Notes: generated by a model not told the origin, from the sequence alone. DNA of 64,000 nt from SSEF01 sp964398485 (GCA_964398485.1 CAYNMD010000002.1:1-64000); one strand, 5' to 3'. Counted from the first letter of the stretch, positions 34,259 to 43,139 are shown. Made by a program: numbers and translations.

Positions 34259-35308
34259 ATGCCACTCATGAAAGAAGTTCTCAAACTCAATGAACTCCGC
34301 AGTCGAGAGTTTTCCTCACCAGCAGCTCATGATGCTCGAGCTCTTTATCAAAGCCAGCACCCGACCAATATTCTCGTCTTCAAATGTATGGATGGTCGTG
34401 TCAACCTTCCTCTTATTACCGGTATTCCCATGGGAATACTTCGGCCTTTTAGAAATATCGGGGGAAAATTCACTCTCGGTTACCCCTACCTCGGCCGCCT
34501 CGTTCTCGACGCCAAGGAAGCAGCAATCCGTGAAGGAAGAGCGACGCTTGCTTTTTGTACCTACCATTTCTCCAAAGGAAGTGAACATCGTGGTTGTGCT
34601 GGACATGGTTATGATACTGTCGCTGCTCGCAAAGGCGCCGCTGTACTCAAAGAAGAGTTTGAAACTATTTTTGGTCACAATAATCCAGCCATCTCAGCTA
34701 TCGTTGTAGGTATCGAAACCGATGAAGATGCTCTCACCTTCTGCAACACCCATGAGAAGCATGATTTTTCTATTGCTGACCATGTAGATGACAGCGATGA
34801 TGAAATACGACGCGGTCTTCGCACGCTCTATCCTAACATGGAAACCCGAGTACTTAATGACCTCATGCCTCTTGCTCTCGGCAACCGAGATCATGTCGCC
34901 CGGCTACGTCGTGAAGGAAGGCCAGTTGCCGAGCTTGTTCATGGTGAAAATATTATCTGTGTCGGACGTGGTTTTGATTGGCTTCACATGCCTAATCGGG
35001 CTCTCATCATTGGACCCTACGGCGATGCAGTTCAAACTTGGCGTGATGCAGTTCGAGTGGCAGGGAATATCGTTCTGGATAATTTCAAAAAGAAACGCGT
35101 TCCTAAAGCCCATGGGGCACTCCTTCTTGTCTCTGCTCCCTATTCAGATATGAACGAGCGTGAACTTGCTATCGCCAAGGTAGGATATTTTACCACTGTG
35201 GCTAGTACTGTCCTTGCTCCTGTTGCTAAGAAACTCCGGCTCGAGATGCTCACAGGGGTCACCGATATGACTACCATGAAATTTCACCAAATAAAACTCA
35301 ACTCATAA
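34259..35308 (+). CDS. Beta-carbonic-anhydrase superfamily protein
   Basis: A 349-aa protein. FKCMDGRVN (C43, D45, R47) is the C-x-D-x-R motif; EHRGC (H110, C113) is H-x-x-C; FRNIGGKF between them matches the RNAGN strand of beta-CAs. These are the zinc ligands and the Asp-Arg dyad, so CO2 hydration is plausible. Beyond about residue 130 the sequence is unlike typical 200-aa beta-CAs; the extra 200 residues resemble nothing I know well and may be a degenerate repeat, as in the carboxysomal CsoSCA type. I chose the ATG at 34259; Met4 is an alternative. Confidence 0.72.
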   Translation: MPLMKEVLKLNELRSREFSSPAAHDARALYQSQHPTNILVFKCMDGRVNLPLITGIPMGILRPFRNIGGKFTLGYPYLGRLVLDAKEAAIREGRATLAFCTYHFSKGSEHRGCAGHGYDTVAARKGAAVLKEEFETIFGHNNPAISAIVVGIETDEDALTFCNTHEKHDFSIADHVDDSDDEIRRGLRTLYPNMETRVLNDLMPLALGNRDHVARLRREGRPVAELVHGENIICVGRGFDWLHMPNRALIIGPYGDAVQTWRDAVRVAGNIVLDNFKKKRVPKAHGALLLVSAPYSDMNERELAIAKVGYFTTVASTVLAPVAKKLRLEMLTGVTDMTTMKFHQIKLNS

Positions 35309-35320
35309 ATTTCACGGCCA

Positions 35321-35360
35321 ATCTAAAACCGCCCAAAAGGGCGGTTTTAGATTATTTTTG
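35321..35360 (+). terminator. Terminator between the CA-like gene and tRNA-Pro
   Basis: 14-bp stem ATCTAAAACCGCCC-AAAA-GGGCGGTTTTAGAT followed by TATTTTT on the plus strand; it can serve the convergent tRNA as well. Confidence 0.9.
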
Positions 35361-35431
35361 TCGGGCTGCCGGGAATTGAACCCGGGCTACATCCACCCCA
35401 TGGACGCGTACTACCGTTATACTACAGCCCG
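35361..35431 (-). tRNA. tRNA-Pro (anticodon GGG)
   Basis: The minus strand folds as a cloverleaf: acceptor CGGGCTG/CAGCCCG, D arm with AACGGTAG, anticodon stem CGTCC/GGATG with loop ATGGGGT (anticodon GGG, U33, G37), and T arm CCGGGTTCAATTCCCGG. The discriminator is A. CCA is not encoded. C1-G72 fits a proline tRNA. Confidence 0.93.
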
Positions 35432-35474
35432 CTGTACTTATTTTGAACAGAGTGAGCATATCAGGATTTAAGAT

Positions 35475-35516
35475 AAATTGAAAGACCGGCCTGGGGATCG
35501 CCCGTTGGTCGGTCTC
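35475..35516 (-). terminator. Intrinsic terminator after the 69-aa gene
   Basis: Minus-strand stem AGACCG-A-CC / GG-C-CGGTCT followed by TTCAATTT, about 45 bases after the stop codon. Confidence 0.7.
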
Positions 35517-35560
35517 GTGACTGCTGGGGTTCCGGCAGCTCGGTTGCGGCTCAGCCTGAT

Positions 35561-35770
35561 TCAGGCCTGCTGCGAAGTGCGGTACTCGTAACGGTGCTGC
35601 CCGTCGTGACGGACGCCCTCCGTATGAGTACCAGTGGCGTAATCGGTGATATGCACAACAGCAATCACCTTTGGTTGATTGGATCCCGCAACTGGAGTGG
35701 CGGGGGCGACAGCGGGTTGAGCCTTGTCAGTTTGACCTAGCCCCAACACTTCACGAATTTGCCTTAGCAC
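35561..35770 (-). CDS. 69-aa protein of unknown function
   Basis: I do not recognise it. The GTG at 35768-35770 follows GAGGAG by six bases, so I prefer it to an upstream TTG. The first 15 residues (LRQIREVLGLGQ) look helical, an Ala/Pro-rich linker follows, and the rest is polar with HTEGVRHDGQHRYEYR. It has a likely promoter, Shine-Dalgarno and terminator of its own, so it is monocistronic. Codon use is GC-rich. Confidence 0.65.
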   Translation of the reverse strand: MLRQIREVLGLGQTDKAQPAVAPATPVAGSNQPKVIAVVHITDYATGTHTEGVRHDGQHRYEYRTSQQA

Positions 35771-35863
35771 GATGTGCTCCTCATTTGATGATTCCAAAAC
35801 CACTACAGCCAAAGCTTTGGTGGCACTACTTACCTCAAGGAAATACTTCCGAGAGATAAAAAT

Positions 35864-35891
35864 ATTCTATACCTCTTCTCATTTTCTGCAA
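35864..35891 (-). promoter_or_regulatory. Promoter of the 69-aa gene
   Basis: TTGCAG (35886-35891) and TAGAAT (35864-35869), 16-base spacer, minus strand, directly after the ndk terminator. Confidence 0.5.
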
Positions 35892-35900
35892 GGGGGATAT

Positions 35901-35927
35901 GCAAAAGCCCCTCAAGTGAGGGGCTTT
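35901..35927 (-). terminator. Intrinsic terminator of ndk
   Basis: Stem AAAGCCCCTCA/TGAGGGGCTTT with a two-base loop and a following T on the minus strand; nearly symmetrical, so also active on the other strand. Confidence 0.85.
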
Positions 35928-35932
35928 ACAAG

Positions 35933-36541
35933 TTACTCGAGAATACCGTCGAGATTTACATCGTAGAGGATTTGTTCCTGAACGAGACGATACTTGAGAA
36001 TATCTTCTGGACTAAACCAGATCGGGATCTCGCGGAGCGCCTCTTCTGGACTATCTGAACAATGGACGAGATTTCTCACGGCACGATTGTCGATCGAAGA
36101 CAGCGCATACGAGTCGACGGTCAAATCGCCACGAATCGTACCTACATCAGACGTTGTTGGCTCAGTACCACCAACAAGCTTTTTGACGATGGCTACTGAT
36201 TGATTGCCTTCTACTACAAAAGCAAGGACTGGACCAGAGGTGAAGAAATCAACATTACTCTTGATAATATCTTTACCATACTCCATTGCCTCTTTCTCAA
36301 TAGGAAGATTTTGCGCCTTGCGGTCATCAACAATACGTGTCCCCTTTTTCATGAACCACTCATCGTCTTTGTTGTAATGCTTCCAGCACTGATCTGCTGT
36401 AGGAAGAAGCATCTTCATAGCCACAAATTTGAGGCCGGTATTCTCAATCCGCGAGACGATAGTTCCCATGAGAGAACGTTGGATAGCATCAGGCTTCAAG
36501 ATAACCAGCGTTTGTTCTTTCTTGGGATGAGCAATAGCCAT
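35933..36541 (-). CDS. ndk: Nucleoside diphosphate kinase with an insertion
   Basis: A 202-aa enzyme transferring phosphate between NTPs and NDPs. QTLVILKPDAIQRSLMG begins the fold and VRNLVHCSDSPEEA carries the catalytic His; the usual HGSDS is HCSDS here. About 30 extra residues (DDEWFMKKGTRIVDDRKAQN and following) interrupt the fold between residues 60 and 95, and the tail is longer than in the standard 140-150 aa enzyme. It has its own promoter and terminator. Confidence 0.92.
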   Translation of the reverse strand: MAIAHPKKEQTLVILKPDAIQRSLMGTIVSRIENTGLKFVAMKMLLPTADQCWKHYNKDDEWFMKKGTRIVDDRKAQNLPIEKEAMEYGKDIIKSNVDFFTSGPVLAFVVEGNQSVAIVKKLVGGTEPTTSDVGTIRGDLTVDSYALSSIDNRAVRNLVHCSDSPEEALREIPIWFSPEDILKYRLVQEQILYDVNLDGILE

Positions 36542-36623
36542 ATGCTTGGTGCGCTAAAAATGAATCTACAGTTTTAATATGACACGAAATATTGATAAAA
36601 ACAATATTCCGCTTGCCTGAAAG

Positions 36624-36652
36624 AGTATACCCTCTCCGAGAGATTCAGTCAA
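36624..36652 (-). promoter_or_regulatory. ndk promoter
   Basis: TTGACT (36647-36652) and TATACT (36624-36629), 17-base spacer, minus strand. An AATATTG/CAATATT hairpin lies in the leader. Confidence 0.75.
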
Positions 36653-36673
36653 TGATCCGTAGACCAAGATACT

Positions 36674-37549
36674 CTATTCAACTTCTCGAGCGCAGCTCTC
36701 TTGATCGACTACACAAACATACGTAATTGAACCCTCTTCATCTGTGCGCAGTGAAATAATCTGACGCTGAGCAAGACGTTCCAAAACTTGAAAAGCTGGA
36801 TGTCCATAATTATTTTCCCCCACCGAAAGAATCACCTCTTTTGGTCGCAAGAGATCAAGCCAAGCATCGCTCGTTGAAGAAGCGGAACCATGATGAGCAG
36901 CTTTGAGAACTTCAACTGGCTGAACTGTAGGGAGAAATTCCTCCTCATGAGGTAAATCTCCGGTAAAAAGAAAATCAGTTTTGCCAAAAGTGAAACGAGT
37001 AACAATACTCCCTTCATTGGAACTCAGATCTGGAGCCAATGGCAACTCTTTCGGATAAAGAATCTCGAGACTCCCTCCGTGACGAAGATGGAGTGACACC
37101 CCTGCCCTACCGGGAACATCATGCTGGATTCCGAAACGTTTGAGGGCTCTCTTGAGAAGGACGAGATCATCTGTTGTTTTTTCAGTTGTTTCAATTTGAG
37201 AAAATCCAGTCTCAATAAATTGACCGATCTGATATCGCTCAAATAATGTTGGTAGGCCACCAATATGATCAGTATCCGGATGAGTCGCTATTACCACCTC
37301 AATGGTTCGATCGTAAAAAGGTATCTTTTCTCCGAGAGCCGCTAGCAGCACGGACCCGTCACGGCCACCATCAATAAGTACTTGTTCATGACCTGATTGG
37401 ATAAGTATCGCATCTCCTTGACCTACCGCGAGAAAAGAAACGGTGGTTTGCTGATCGTGCTCCCATACAAGAAAAAGCTGCACCCCAAGAAGAAGAGCTA
37501 CCACTAAAAGACTAGCGAGAAGAACGCGAGTAATCCAGGCGAAGTACAT
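36674..37549 (-). CDS. ComEC-type metallo-beta-lactamase domain protein
   Basis: A 291-aa protein with one N-terminal membrane helix (residues 7-29) and an MBL domain. SFLAVGQGDAILIQ starts the domain, THPDTDHIGG is the metal motif, and FLFTGDLPHEEE and KAAHHGS supply further ligands. It corresponds to the C-terminal domain of ComEC, which processes DNA during uptake. It overlaps the upstream comEC gene by 38 bases in a different frame, so ComEC is split into two proteins that are probably made together. Confidence 0.88.
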   Translation of the reverse strand: MYFAWITRVLLASLLVVALLLGVQLFLVWEHDQQTTVSFLAVGQGDAILIQSGHEQVLIDGGRDGSVLLAALGEKIPFYDRTIEVVIATHPDTDHIGGLPTLFERYQIGQFIETGFSQIETTEKTTDDLVLLKRALKRFGIQHDVPGRAGVSLHLRHGGSLEILYPKELPLAPDLSSNEGSIVTRFTFGKTDFLFTGDLPHEEEFLPTVQPVEVLKAAHHGSASSTSDAWLDLLRPKEVILSVGENNYGHPAFQVLERLAQRQIISLRTDEEGSITYVCVVDQESCAREVE

Positions 37550-38981
37550 AGGTAAAAAAAGACTTTCGACTGTACCATACCCCGATGGCTAGGACAAGCC
37601 CCCAACACCAGAGAAAATACTCATTCGGATATACCCCCTCAAGGGTGGCCCAAGAAAATTTAGCCAGAAACTCAGCTATCCCCAACACCACCATTAGGAA
37701 AAGCCACGTTGGGAATAAGAAAAGTGGAGCAAAAAATGGGACTAGCGAACCAATACACACGAGGAGAATGCCTGAGAGCATGGCCGCTGGAATAAGCGGG
37801 AGAACGAGAGTGTTCGCAATCGGACTAATGAGACTAATAGTTCCAAAATGAAAGGCAAGAATTGGATCCACAAATAAGCCAATAACTGCCGTTGAAAGCG
37901 GGAGAGTTATGAACGATTGCCATCGCTTCAATCGATGAAGGAATATTTCTATCCAAGGCACTGCCACTGCGAGAGCAAGCGTCGCCATCAAGGAGAGTTG
38001 AAAACCAACATCATAGCGCACCATCAGCGGATTGGCTATCGCCATTCCCACACCCGCTAACACTAATCCATGAAGCATCTGGTTTGGCCGTCCCAAAAAA
38101 TAAGCGGCCGTAACTATCCCCGTCATAAGTGCTGCTCGCAAAGAAGCCGCTGAAATATCTATGAGACAAAGAAACATAGCAATGCCCAAAAGTGCAATCA
38201 CCACAGCTGTCTTTCGCCAAAAACCAACCAAGAGAGCGAGCATCAGAAAGGCCGATGCTACCAAAGTCATGTTGTATCCGGAGACAGCCACCACATGAGA
38301 AATCCCTGCCCGACGAAAATCATCACTGAGAGAAGAAGGTAAGGTATGATCACCACCAAGGAGCAGGCCCTGAAGGAGACCACTCGCTGGTTCTGGAAGA
38401 AATTTTTTTATCTCCTGACGAACTGATGATTGCCAAAGAAAAAGTCTAGCACGCCAAACTGATACCTGAAAAACTCCCTCTTGTATAACAGCAGTGTCAC
38501 AGACATAGACAATATTACGCGTTACCAAAAAACGAGCATAATCAAAATGAACATCAAAATTTTTTGGCCGCTTGAGAAGACATTCCAGGTGAATGCTCTC
38601 TCCTGGAACTATTTCTAGAGTGCGCGAAGCCCGCACTAAAATGTCTCCTCCAACCGACTCGCCTATTGGTCTGACCTGAAGCGGAAGGTACCATCCTCGA
38701 GCAGGTTCTACTTTCACTACTAAAACCGTACGATTAAAAGATACTTCTTGAGGAAGCTCATCGACATGAGTAAGGGTTCTGAGAGCAAATTCATACCCAC
38801 CAGCCAATGCCAAAGCAACGAGTACAACTCGAATCGTAAAAGAAGGCCCTATCATACGGAGACCCGCAATACCGACAGCGAAAAAAATGAGGAGAATTGA
38901 CCACAGAGTTTCTCTAGGGGTATTCACAAGAAGACACCCCAAGAGATAGCCTGTACCAACCAACAAAAAATAAGCGCTCAT
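37512..38981 (-). CDS. comEC: ComEC/Rec2 DNA-uptake channel, membrane part
   Basis: A 489-aa multi-pass membrane protein. The N-terminal OB-like DUF4131 region (residues 50-170) is followed by the competence domain with ISHVVAVSGYNMTLVA, the family hallmark, and about eight helices. It carries single-stranded DNA across the inner membrane. The usual C-terminal MBL domain is a separate overlapping gene; joining them would need a +1 or -2 shift. No comEA or type IV pilus genes are nearby. Confidence 0.9.
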   Translation of the reverse strand: MSAYFLLVGTGYLLGCLLVNTPRETLWSILLIFFAVGIAGLRMIGPSFTIRVVLVALALAGGYEFALRTLTHVDELPQEVSFNRTVLVVKVEPARGWYLPLQVRPIGESVGGDILVRASRTLEIVPGESIHLECLLKRPKNFDVHFDYARFLVTRNIVYVCDTAVIQEGVFQVSVWRARLFLWQSSVRQEIKKFLPEPASGLLQGLLLGGDHTLPSSLSDDFRRAGISHVVAVSGYNMTLVASAFLMLALLVGFWRKTAVVIALLGIAMFLCLIDISAASLRAALMTGIVTAAYFLGRPNQMLHGLVLAGVGMAIANPLMVRYDVGFQLSLMATLALAVAVPWIEIFLHRLKRWQSFITLPLSTAVIGLFVDPILAFHFGTISLISPIANTLVLPLIPAAMLSGILLVCIGSLVPFFAPLFLFPTWLFLMVVLGIAEFLAKFSWATLEGVYPNEYFLWCWGLVLAIGVWYSRKSFFTYVLRLDYSRSSR

Positions 38982-39055
38982 TGCTCTCTATCTCGAATTA
39001 GCTACACAAATCACTCTCTCGCAATGAGTTTTGTTTTGGTGAAGTGACGAAAAAA

Positions 39056-39511
39056 TTAATCTTCGTCAAATTTTTCGAGCACTCGACGAAATCCACGGGC
39101 ACTACCAAATGACTGATAAACACTCGCAAAACGGATATAGGCCACCTCATCAATATCTTTGAGTTTCTGGAGTACGATGGTGCCAATATCACGACTTTTG
39201 ATCGTATTTTTTTTGGCCCGCTCAGCAATGGTGTACTCGATAGAGCCAAGAAGTCGTTCGAGCTCTGCCTCTCCGAAAGGACGCTTTTCGAAAGCCTTAC
39301 GGATACCTGCTTCAATTTTTCTCCGTTCATAAGGTTCGTGACGGCCATCCTTCTTTTCTACCCGCACCCGAAAGAGTTCCGCCTGTTCATAGGTAGAAAA
39401 ACGAGCCTGGCACTCTTGGCACTCTCGCCGACGCCTCACTGCCCTTCCCTCGAGCGTTTGGCGGGAATCAGTTACAACGGTATCGTCATGGTTACAGAAT
39501 GGACAGCGCAT
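39056..39511 (-). CDS. nrdR: Transcriptional regulator NrdR
   Basis: A 151-aa repressor of ribonucleotide reductase genes. The zinc ribbon has C3, C6, C31, C34 (CPFC and CQEC), and the ATP-cone follows with VEKKDGRHEPYERRKIEAGI. Length is standard. No nrd gene is in the window, so its targets are elsewhere. Confidence 0.96.
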   Translation of the reverse strand: MRCPFCNHDDTVVTDSRQTLEGRAVRRRRECQECQARFSTYEQAELFRVRVEKKDGRHEPYERRKIEAGIRKAFEKRPFGEAELERLLGSIEYTIAERAKKNTIKSRDIGTIVLQKLKDIDEVAYIRFASVYQSFGSARGFRRVLEKFDED

Positions 39512-39574
39512 AGATGTTGACCTCTACTCTAGCAAAAGTAGTCAAAAAGGAAAGTCCCCCTGGATCAGCCATAA

Positions 39575-42025
39575 TTAGGCTGGAATATCTGCCTCAGTAA
39601 AAGTAACTACTGCTCCATCAGTCAGATTCCCCTCAAGGAGGCGTTTGACGGTAGCATCTTCTACCATGTCGGCGATGTACCGATTAATAGAACGGGCACC
39701 GAACTCTGGTTTATAACCACGCTCGATAATTGTCCGAATAGCTCCCGGAGTAAAATTCATGGTAATCTTTTTTTCTCGGTAGAGCTTCGCTGTGAACGCC
39801 TCCAATTTTAGTTTGGTCACTTCTTCCATTTCCTCATTGGTAAGCGACTGAAACAAAATAACTCCATCAAAACGATTGAGAAATTCTGGGCGAAACAATC
39901 CCTCAGCAATAATCTTATCAATAAGCTCATCTTCAATATCAGAAAGCGACTGGCCATGTGAAGTCATCTCATGAATAAAACTTGCTCCAGCATTGGAGGT
40001 GGCAATAACAATCGTATTTCTGAAATTAACTCTGTGACCAAATCCATCAGTAACAAAACCCTCATCGAGAATCTGAAGGAAAAGGTCAAGCGCTCTCGGA
40101 TAAGCCTTTTCGAGCTCATCGAGCAGCAAGATAGAATACGGATGCTCTTGGATAAGAGTCGTCATCCGACCTTTGACATTGAGCTCGGCTGAGCCGATAA
40201 GTTCAGCTATAGACTGAGGCGTCTGAAACTCACTCATATCAAGCCGTACCATCCGCTCCTCATCACCAAAGTATACGGCCGCAAGTGTCTTGGCAGTCTC
40301 CGTTTTTCCTACCCCTGTCGGACCCAGAAAGAGAAAGGAACCAATTGGCTTCTTGTCATTTCCAAGACCAGCTCGCACCTTGCGAAAAGCTTCAGCTATT
40401 TGTTTAATGGCTTCTTTTTGACCAATAACTCGTTCATGCAAAAGTGTCTCGAGGTTGAGAAGCTTCTCTTTCTCTTCTTGTGTCGCCTCACCCATAGGGA
40501 TACCTGATTTCGCTTCGAGAAAGTCCTCCACAGTCGCATGAGTAATAAACGGGAGATCCGGATGTTTCTCCCAATACACGAGCACCTCTTGGGCCAAATC
40601 GATAGCTCGCTCAGGAAATGGTCGCTCCCAATTGTAGCGCTCTGCTGAATCATAAATTTTGTGAAGCGCCTGAATGGTAAAAACGGGACGCTTAGACTCA
40701 AGCGATCGAAAAATATCAAGCAAAATAGACAGTACTGCTTCCTGGTTAGGCTCTGGTACCTGAATAGCTTCAAAATACTTGAGTGCTGGAATTTGATGCT
40801 GGCCAATCGTGTGATAGGCCTCACTTGTCATAAGTCCAATAATACGACAGGTCGGATAGGGCAAATATTCGTGCAATACCTCGGCCATCGCGAGATCACT
40901 CGTTGGATCGAGATACAGTTCAATGTTTTCGATAACCAAAATGACGTTCCCGGCATACACCGCCTGATTGAGAGCGTCACGCAAGAGACTCTTGGGATCA
41001 ATTCCCTGACTCCGACCATCGGAAATAAGTTGCCCGAGATCGAAAAAAACAATTCTCGCATCACCAATAGCCTGGTCAGCGTATGTATTTTCCCGAATTT
41101 GTTTGGCCAGAATATGAATCAGTGAGCGTTTCCCAATACCAGGATCTCCTATAAGAATGGCGCTGCTTTCTGTTGGTCGACTGAGTGTGAGAGCCAGCAT
41201 CTCCAAGAGAGATTCACGGCCAATCGATTCATGATCACGATAATTCGAAAAGTCCCCTTCGGAGAGATCGGTCACATACCGATCAAGGTGAGGGGTATAG
41301 GCATATTTCCAGTGTTTCCCAATACGTGGAGCACGCCTCAGGTGAGACCAATCCCAAAAACGTTTTTCTTCTTGAATCTTTTGATAACGTTCCCCTTCCA
41401 ATTTCCAGGCCTCATCATACAGAGTAGGATCAATGTTCTGTTCCAGAAGAAAAGCTTCTCGAGCTTCTTTGGATCGAAAGAGTTCGGAAGAAAAACTTTT
41501 GGGATGAAGTCCAAGCCGCATAACAACCCGTTCTCGCCACGGCGCTCGTTCTGGGGTGAGGGTATAGTCTGTGTGCCGCCGCGTATGATCACGCCAGCCA
41601 AAGAGTGCGGTGATAACTATAGACAAAGAAAATGTAAACAAAATACCACCCGTGATTGGTCCAAATTTCATCCCTAATACAAATGCTCCACCCAAAACTA
41701 AGAGAGGTGCTATCACCGCAACGCTCGCTAAAAATACCGCCACCATCAAAGTAAAAAGTACCAATATGAGACCAGTTACTACGACTATGGAACGGACGAT
41801 GCTCCCCAAGAGACGGACCACGAGATTATTGGTGAACGCTTCCAGCCACAACACCGGATGGAATCCTCGCCAGGTGTCATGACTCACGTCTCGCTTCCAC
41901 GGTGAAAAAAGAGTCAGTAAGAGCTCGAAAATATTGAACCGATGTGCGGTATAACGGACAGCATTACCAGCGATCCGAAAAATACCCACAATACCAGTTG
42001 TGTAGTACCACAGAAAAAAATGCAT
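39575..42025 (-). CDS. Membrane-anchored Clp-type AAA+ ATPase with inactive-looking D1
   Basis: An 816-aa ClpB/ClpC relative. Hydrophobic segments around residues 5-20, 75-115 and 120-145 anchor it; two AAA+ modules follow. D1 has GDPGIGKR (residues 293-300), where Arg replaces the Walker A Thr/Ser, and VILVIENIE instead of the Walker B Asp-Glu. D2 is intact: GPTGVGKT (568-575) and LLLDELEK. The C-terminal D2-small domain ends the protein. No Clp N-domain or ClpP loop is evident, so protease coupling is uncertain. I chose the ATG at 42023-42025; an upstream Met adds 19 residues. Confidence 0.87.
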   Translation of the reverse strand: MHFFLWYYTTGIVGIFRIAGNAVRYTAHRFNIFELLLTLFSPWKRDVSHDTWRGFHPVLWLEAFTNNLVVRLLGSIVRSIVVVTGLILVLFTLMVAVFLASVAVIAPLLVLGGAFVLGMKFGPITGGILFTFSLSIVITALFGWRDHTRRHTDYTLTPERAPWRERVVMRLGLHPKSFSSELFRSKEAREAFLLEQNIDPTLYDEAWKLEGERYQKIQEEKRFWDWSHLRRAPRIGKHWKYAYTPHLDRYVTDLSEGDFSNYRDHESIGRESLLEMLALTLSRPTESSAILIGDPGIGKRSLIHILAKQIRENTYADQAIGDARIVFFDLGQLISDGRSQGIDPKSLLRDALNQAVYAGNVILVIENIELYLDPTSDLAMAEVLHEYLPYPTCRIIGLMTSEAYHTIGQHQIPALKYFEAIQVPEPNQEAVLSILLDIFRSLESKRPVFTIQALHKIYDSAERYNWERPFPERAIDLAQEVLVYWEKHPDLPFITHATVEDFLEAKSGIPMGEATQEEKEKLLNLETLLHERVIGQKEAIKQIAEAFRKVRAGLGNDKKPIGSFLFLGPTGVGKTETAKTLAAVYFGDEERMVRLDMSEFQTPQSIAELIGSAELNVKGRMTTLIQEHPYSILLLDELEKAYPRALDLFLQILDEGFVTDGFGHRVNFRNTIVIATSNAGASFIHEMTSHGQSLSDIEDELIDKIIAEGLFRPEFLNRFDGVILFQSLTNEEMEEVTKLKLEAFTAKLYREKKITMNFTPGAIRTIIERGYKPEFGARSINRYIADMVEDATVKRLLEGNLTDGAVVTFTEADIPA

Positions 42026-42111
42026 GGGTGTTGATATGTCTTTGTTCTCATTGTACCGCCCGGCCCCTCTTTGGGGAAGCATATCGAAAAAATTCTCATA
42101 CGTTTTCTTTA

Positions 42112-42154
42112 TAAAAAATCTTGCCGGAGGCCCTCGCGTAGAGAACCCCCGGCA
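42112..42154 (-). terminator. Intrinsic terminator after the HhH-GPD gene
   Basis: Minus-strand stem GCCGGGGG/CC-TCCGGC followed by AAGATTTTTT. It separates the glycosylase gene from the Clp-like gene. Confidence 0.7.
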
Positions 42155-42164
42155 TAAACACCAC

Positions 42165-43118
42165 TCAGGCAGCTGCCTGAAAAAGTGGCATCTTTTCAAG
42201 TATCGGGATCATACGACCCATGTCGCCTCCCCGACGATAGCGCAAGTCATCCAGCTGCCACACTCCATCCTCTCTCGATGGCAGGGTTTGGATCGCTCCA
42301 TCACAGTCGTTGTAGACCGGACAGAGCTTTGGCATAGCCGTCACCTTGTAGCACCGAGTACAGCTCTGATTACCCCGGAACCAGATGGCATGCGACAACT
42401 CGACGGGAGAGATCCTCAGTCGTTTGACCACTCGGCACAAGAGCTTCCGAATGATCGACCCCAGCTGCTGGTTTTCGATCACTCCCGTCCCATGCACGAT
42501 CCCTGTCGAAATCACGAACCGCATGACGTGCACATCGACAGGAAAGGCGTCCTCGGGCATCTTGATGACCCCACGCTCGGCTAGGTAGAGCGCGTAGAGT
42601 GAACTAATCTTGGCCCCAAACCCCGGCAGCGGATCCCCGCTCGGGAATTGATCCTTGAAAACGAGGATGTCTTCGATGGGAGTTGTGTTCCCCAGCTTGA
42701 ACATTCGTCGTGGATCGCCCCCAAAGTCATTGAAAAGCGTCTGGGCACAGCGGGGCCAGTACCGAGCCGAGTCACGAGGACAGCCGACCTTGTATTGACG
42801 CAGGATCTGTTCGATCTCTTCTGGAGGGATACCAATCACGACTGGCAAGTAGAGCTCTGGGTGCTCGTGCCACATGACTGCGTGACTCGCGTATACAGCA
42901 TCGCTCAACTCACGCCGATCGGTCATGGTGGCAAAGAAGATCCACTGCTGCCAGAGCCGACTCCCTCCTTTCACACCCTTGGGAATATGCTTCCACTGGA
43001 CTGCGTCACGCTCTCGGACGATGGGTCCCGAGCGGAAGGCATTGTAGAGACGGGCCATCACTTCACATGCCCGCTCCTCATCGACCTCGATGTCATAACG
43101 AGCAGTTTGATATTTCAC
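42165..43118 (-). CDS. HhH-GPD superfamily DNA glycosylase-like protein
   Basis: A 317-aa protein. LPGFGAK (residues 164-170) is the helix-hairpin-helix with the Lys of bifunctional glycosylases, and PVDVHVMR holds the catalytic Asp (D195). Four cysteines (C253, C256, C266, C272) recall the iron-sulfur loop of endonuclease III, but with spacing C-x2-C-x9-C-x5-C instead of C-x6-C-x2-C-x5-C. The N-terminal 100 residues are unusual. The GTG at 43116-43118 follows GGGAGG, whereas upstream Mets lie in a hairpin. It follows the ParB-like gene. Confidence 0.75.
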   Translation of the reverse strand: MKYQTARYDIEVDEERACEVMARLYNAFRSGPIVRERDAVQWKHIPKGVKGGSRLWQQWIFFATMTDRRELSDAVYASHAVMWHEHPELYLPVVIGIPPEEIEQILRQYKVGCPRDSARYWPRCAQTLFNDFGGDPRRMFKLGNTTPIEDILVFKDQFPSGDPLPGFGAKISSLYALYLAERGVIKMPEDAFPVDVHVMRFVISTGIVHGTGVIENQQLGSIIRKLLCRVVKRLRISPVELSHAIWFRGNQSCTRCYKVTAMPKLCPVYNDCDGAIQTLPSREDGVWQLDDLRYRRGGDMGRMIPILEKMPLFQAAA

Positions 43119-43139
43119 GATACCTCCCGATAACAAGAA

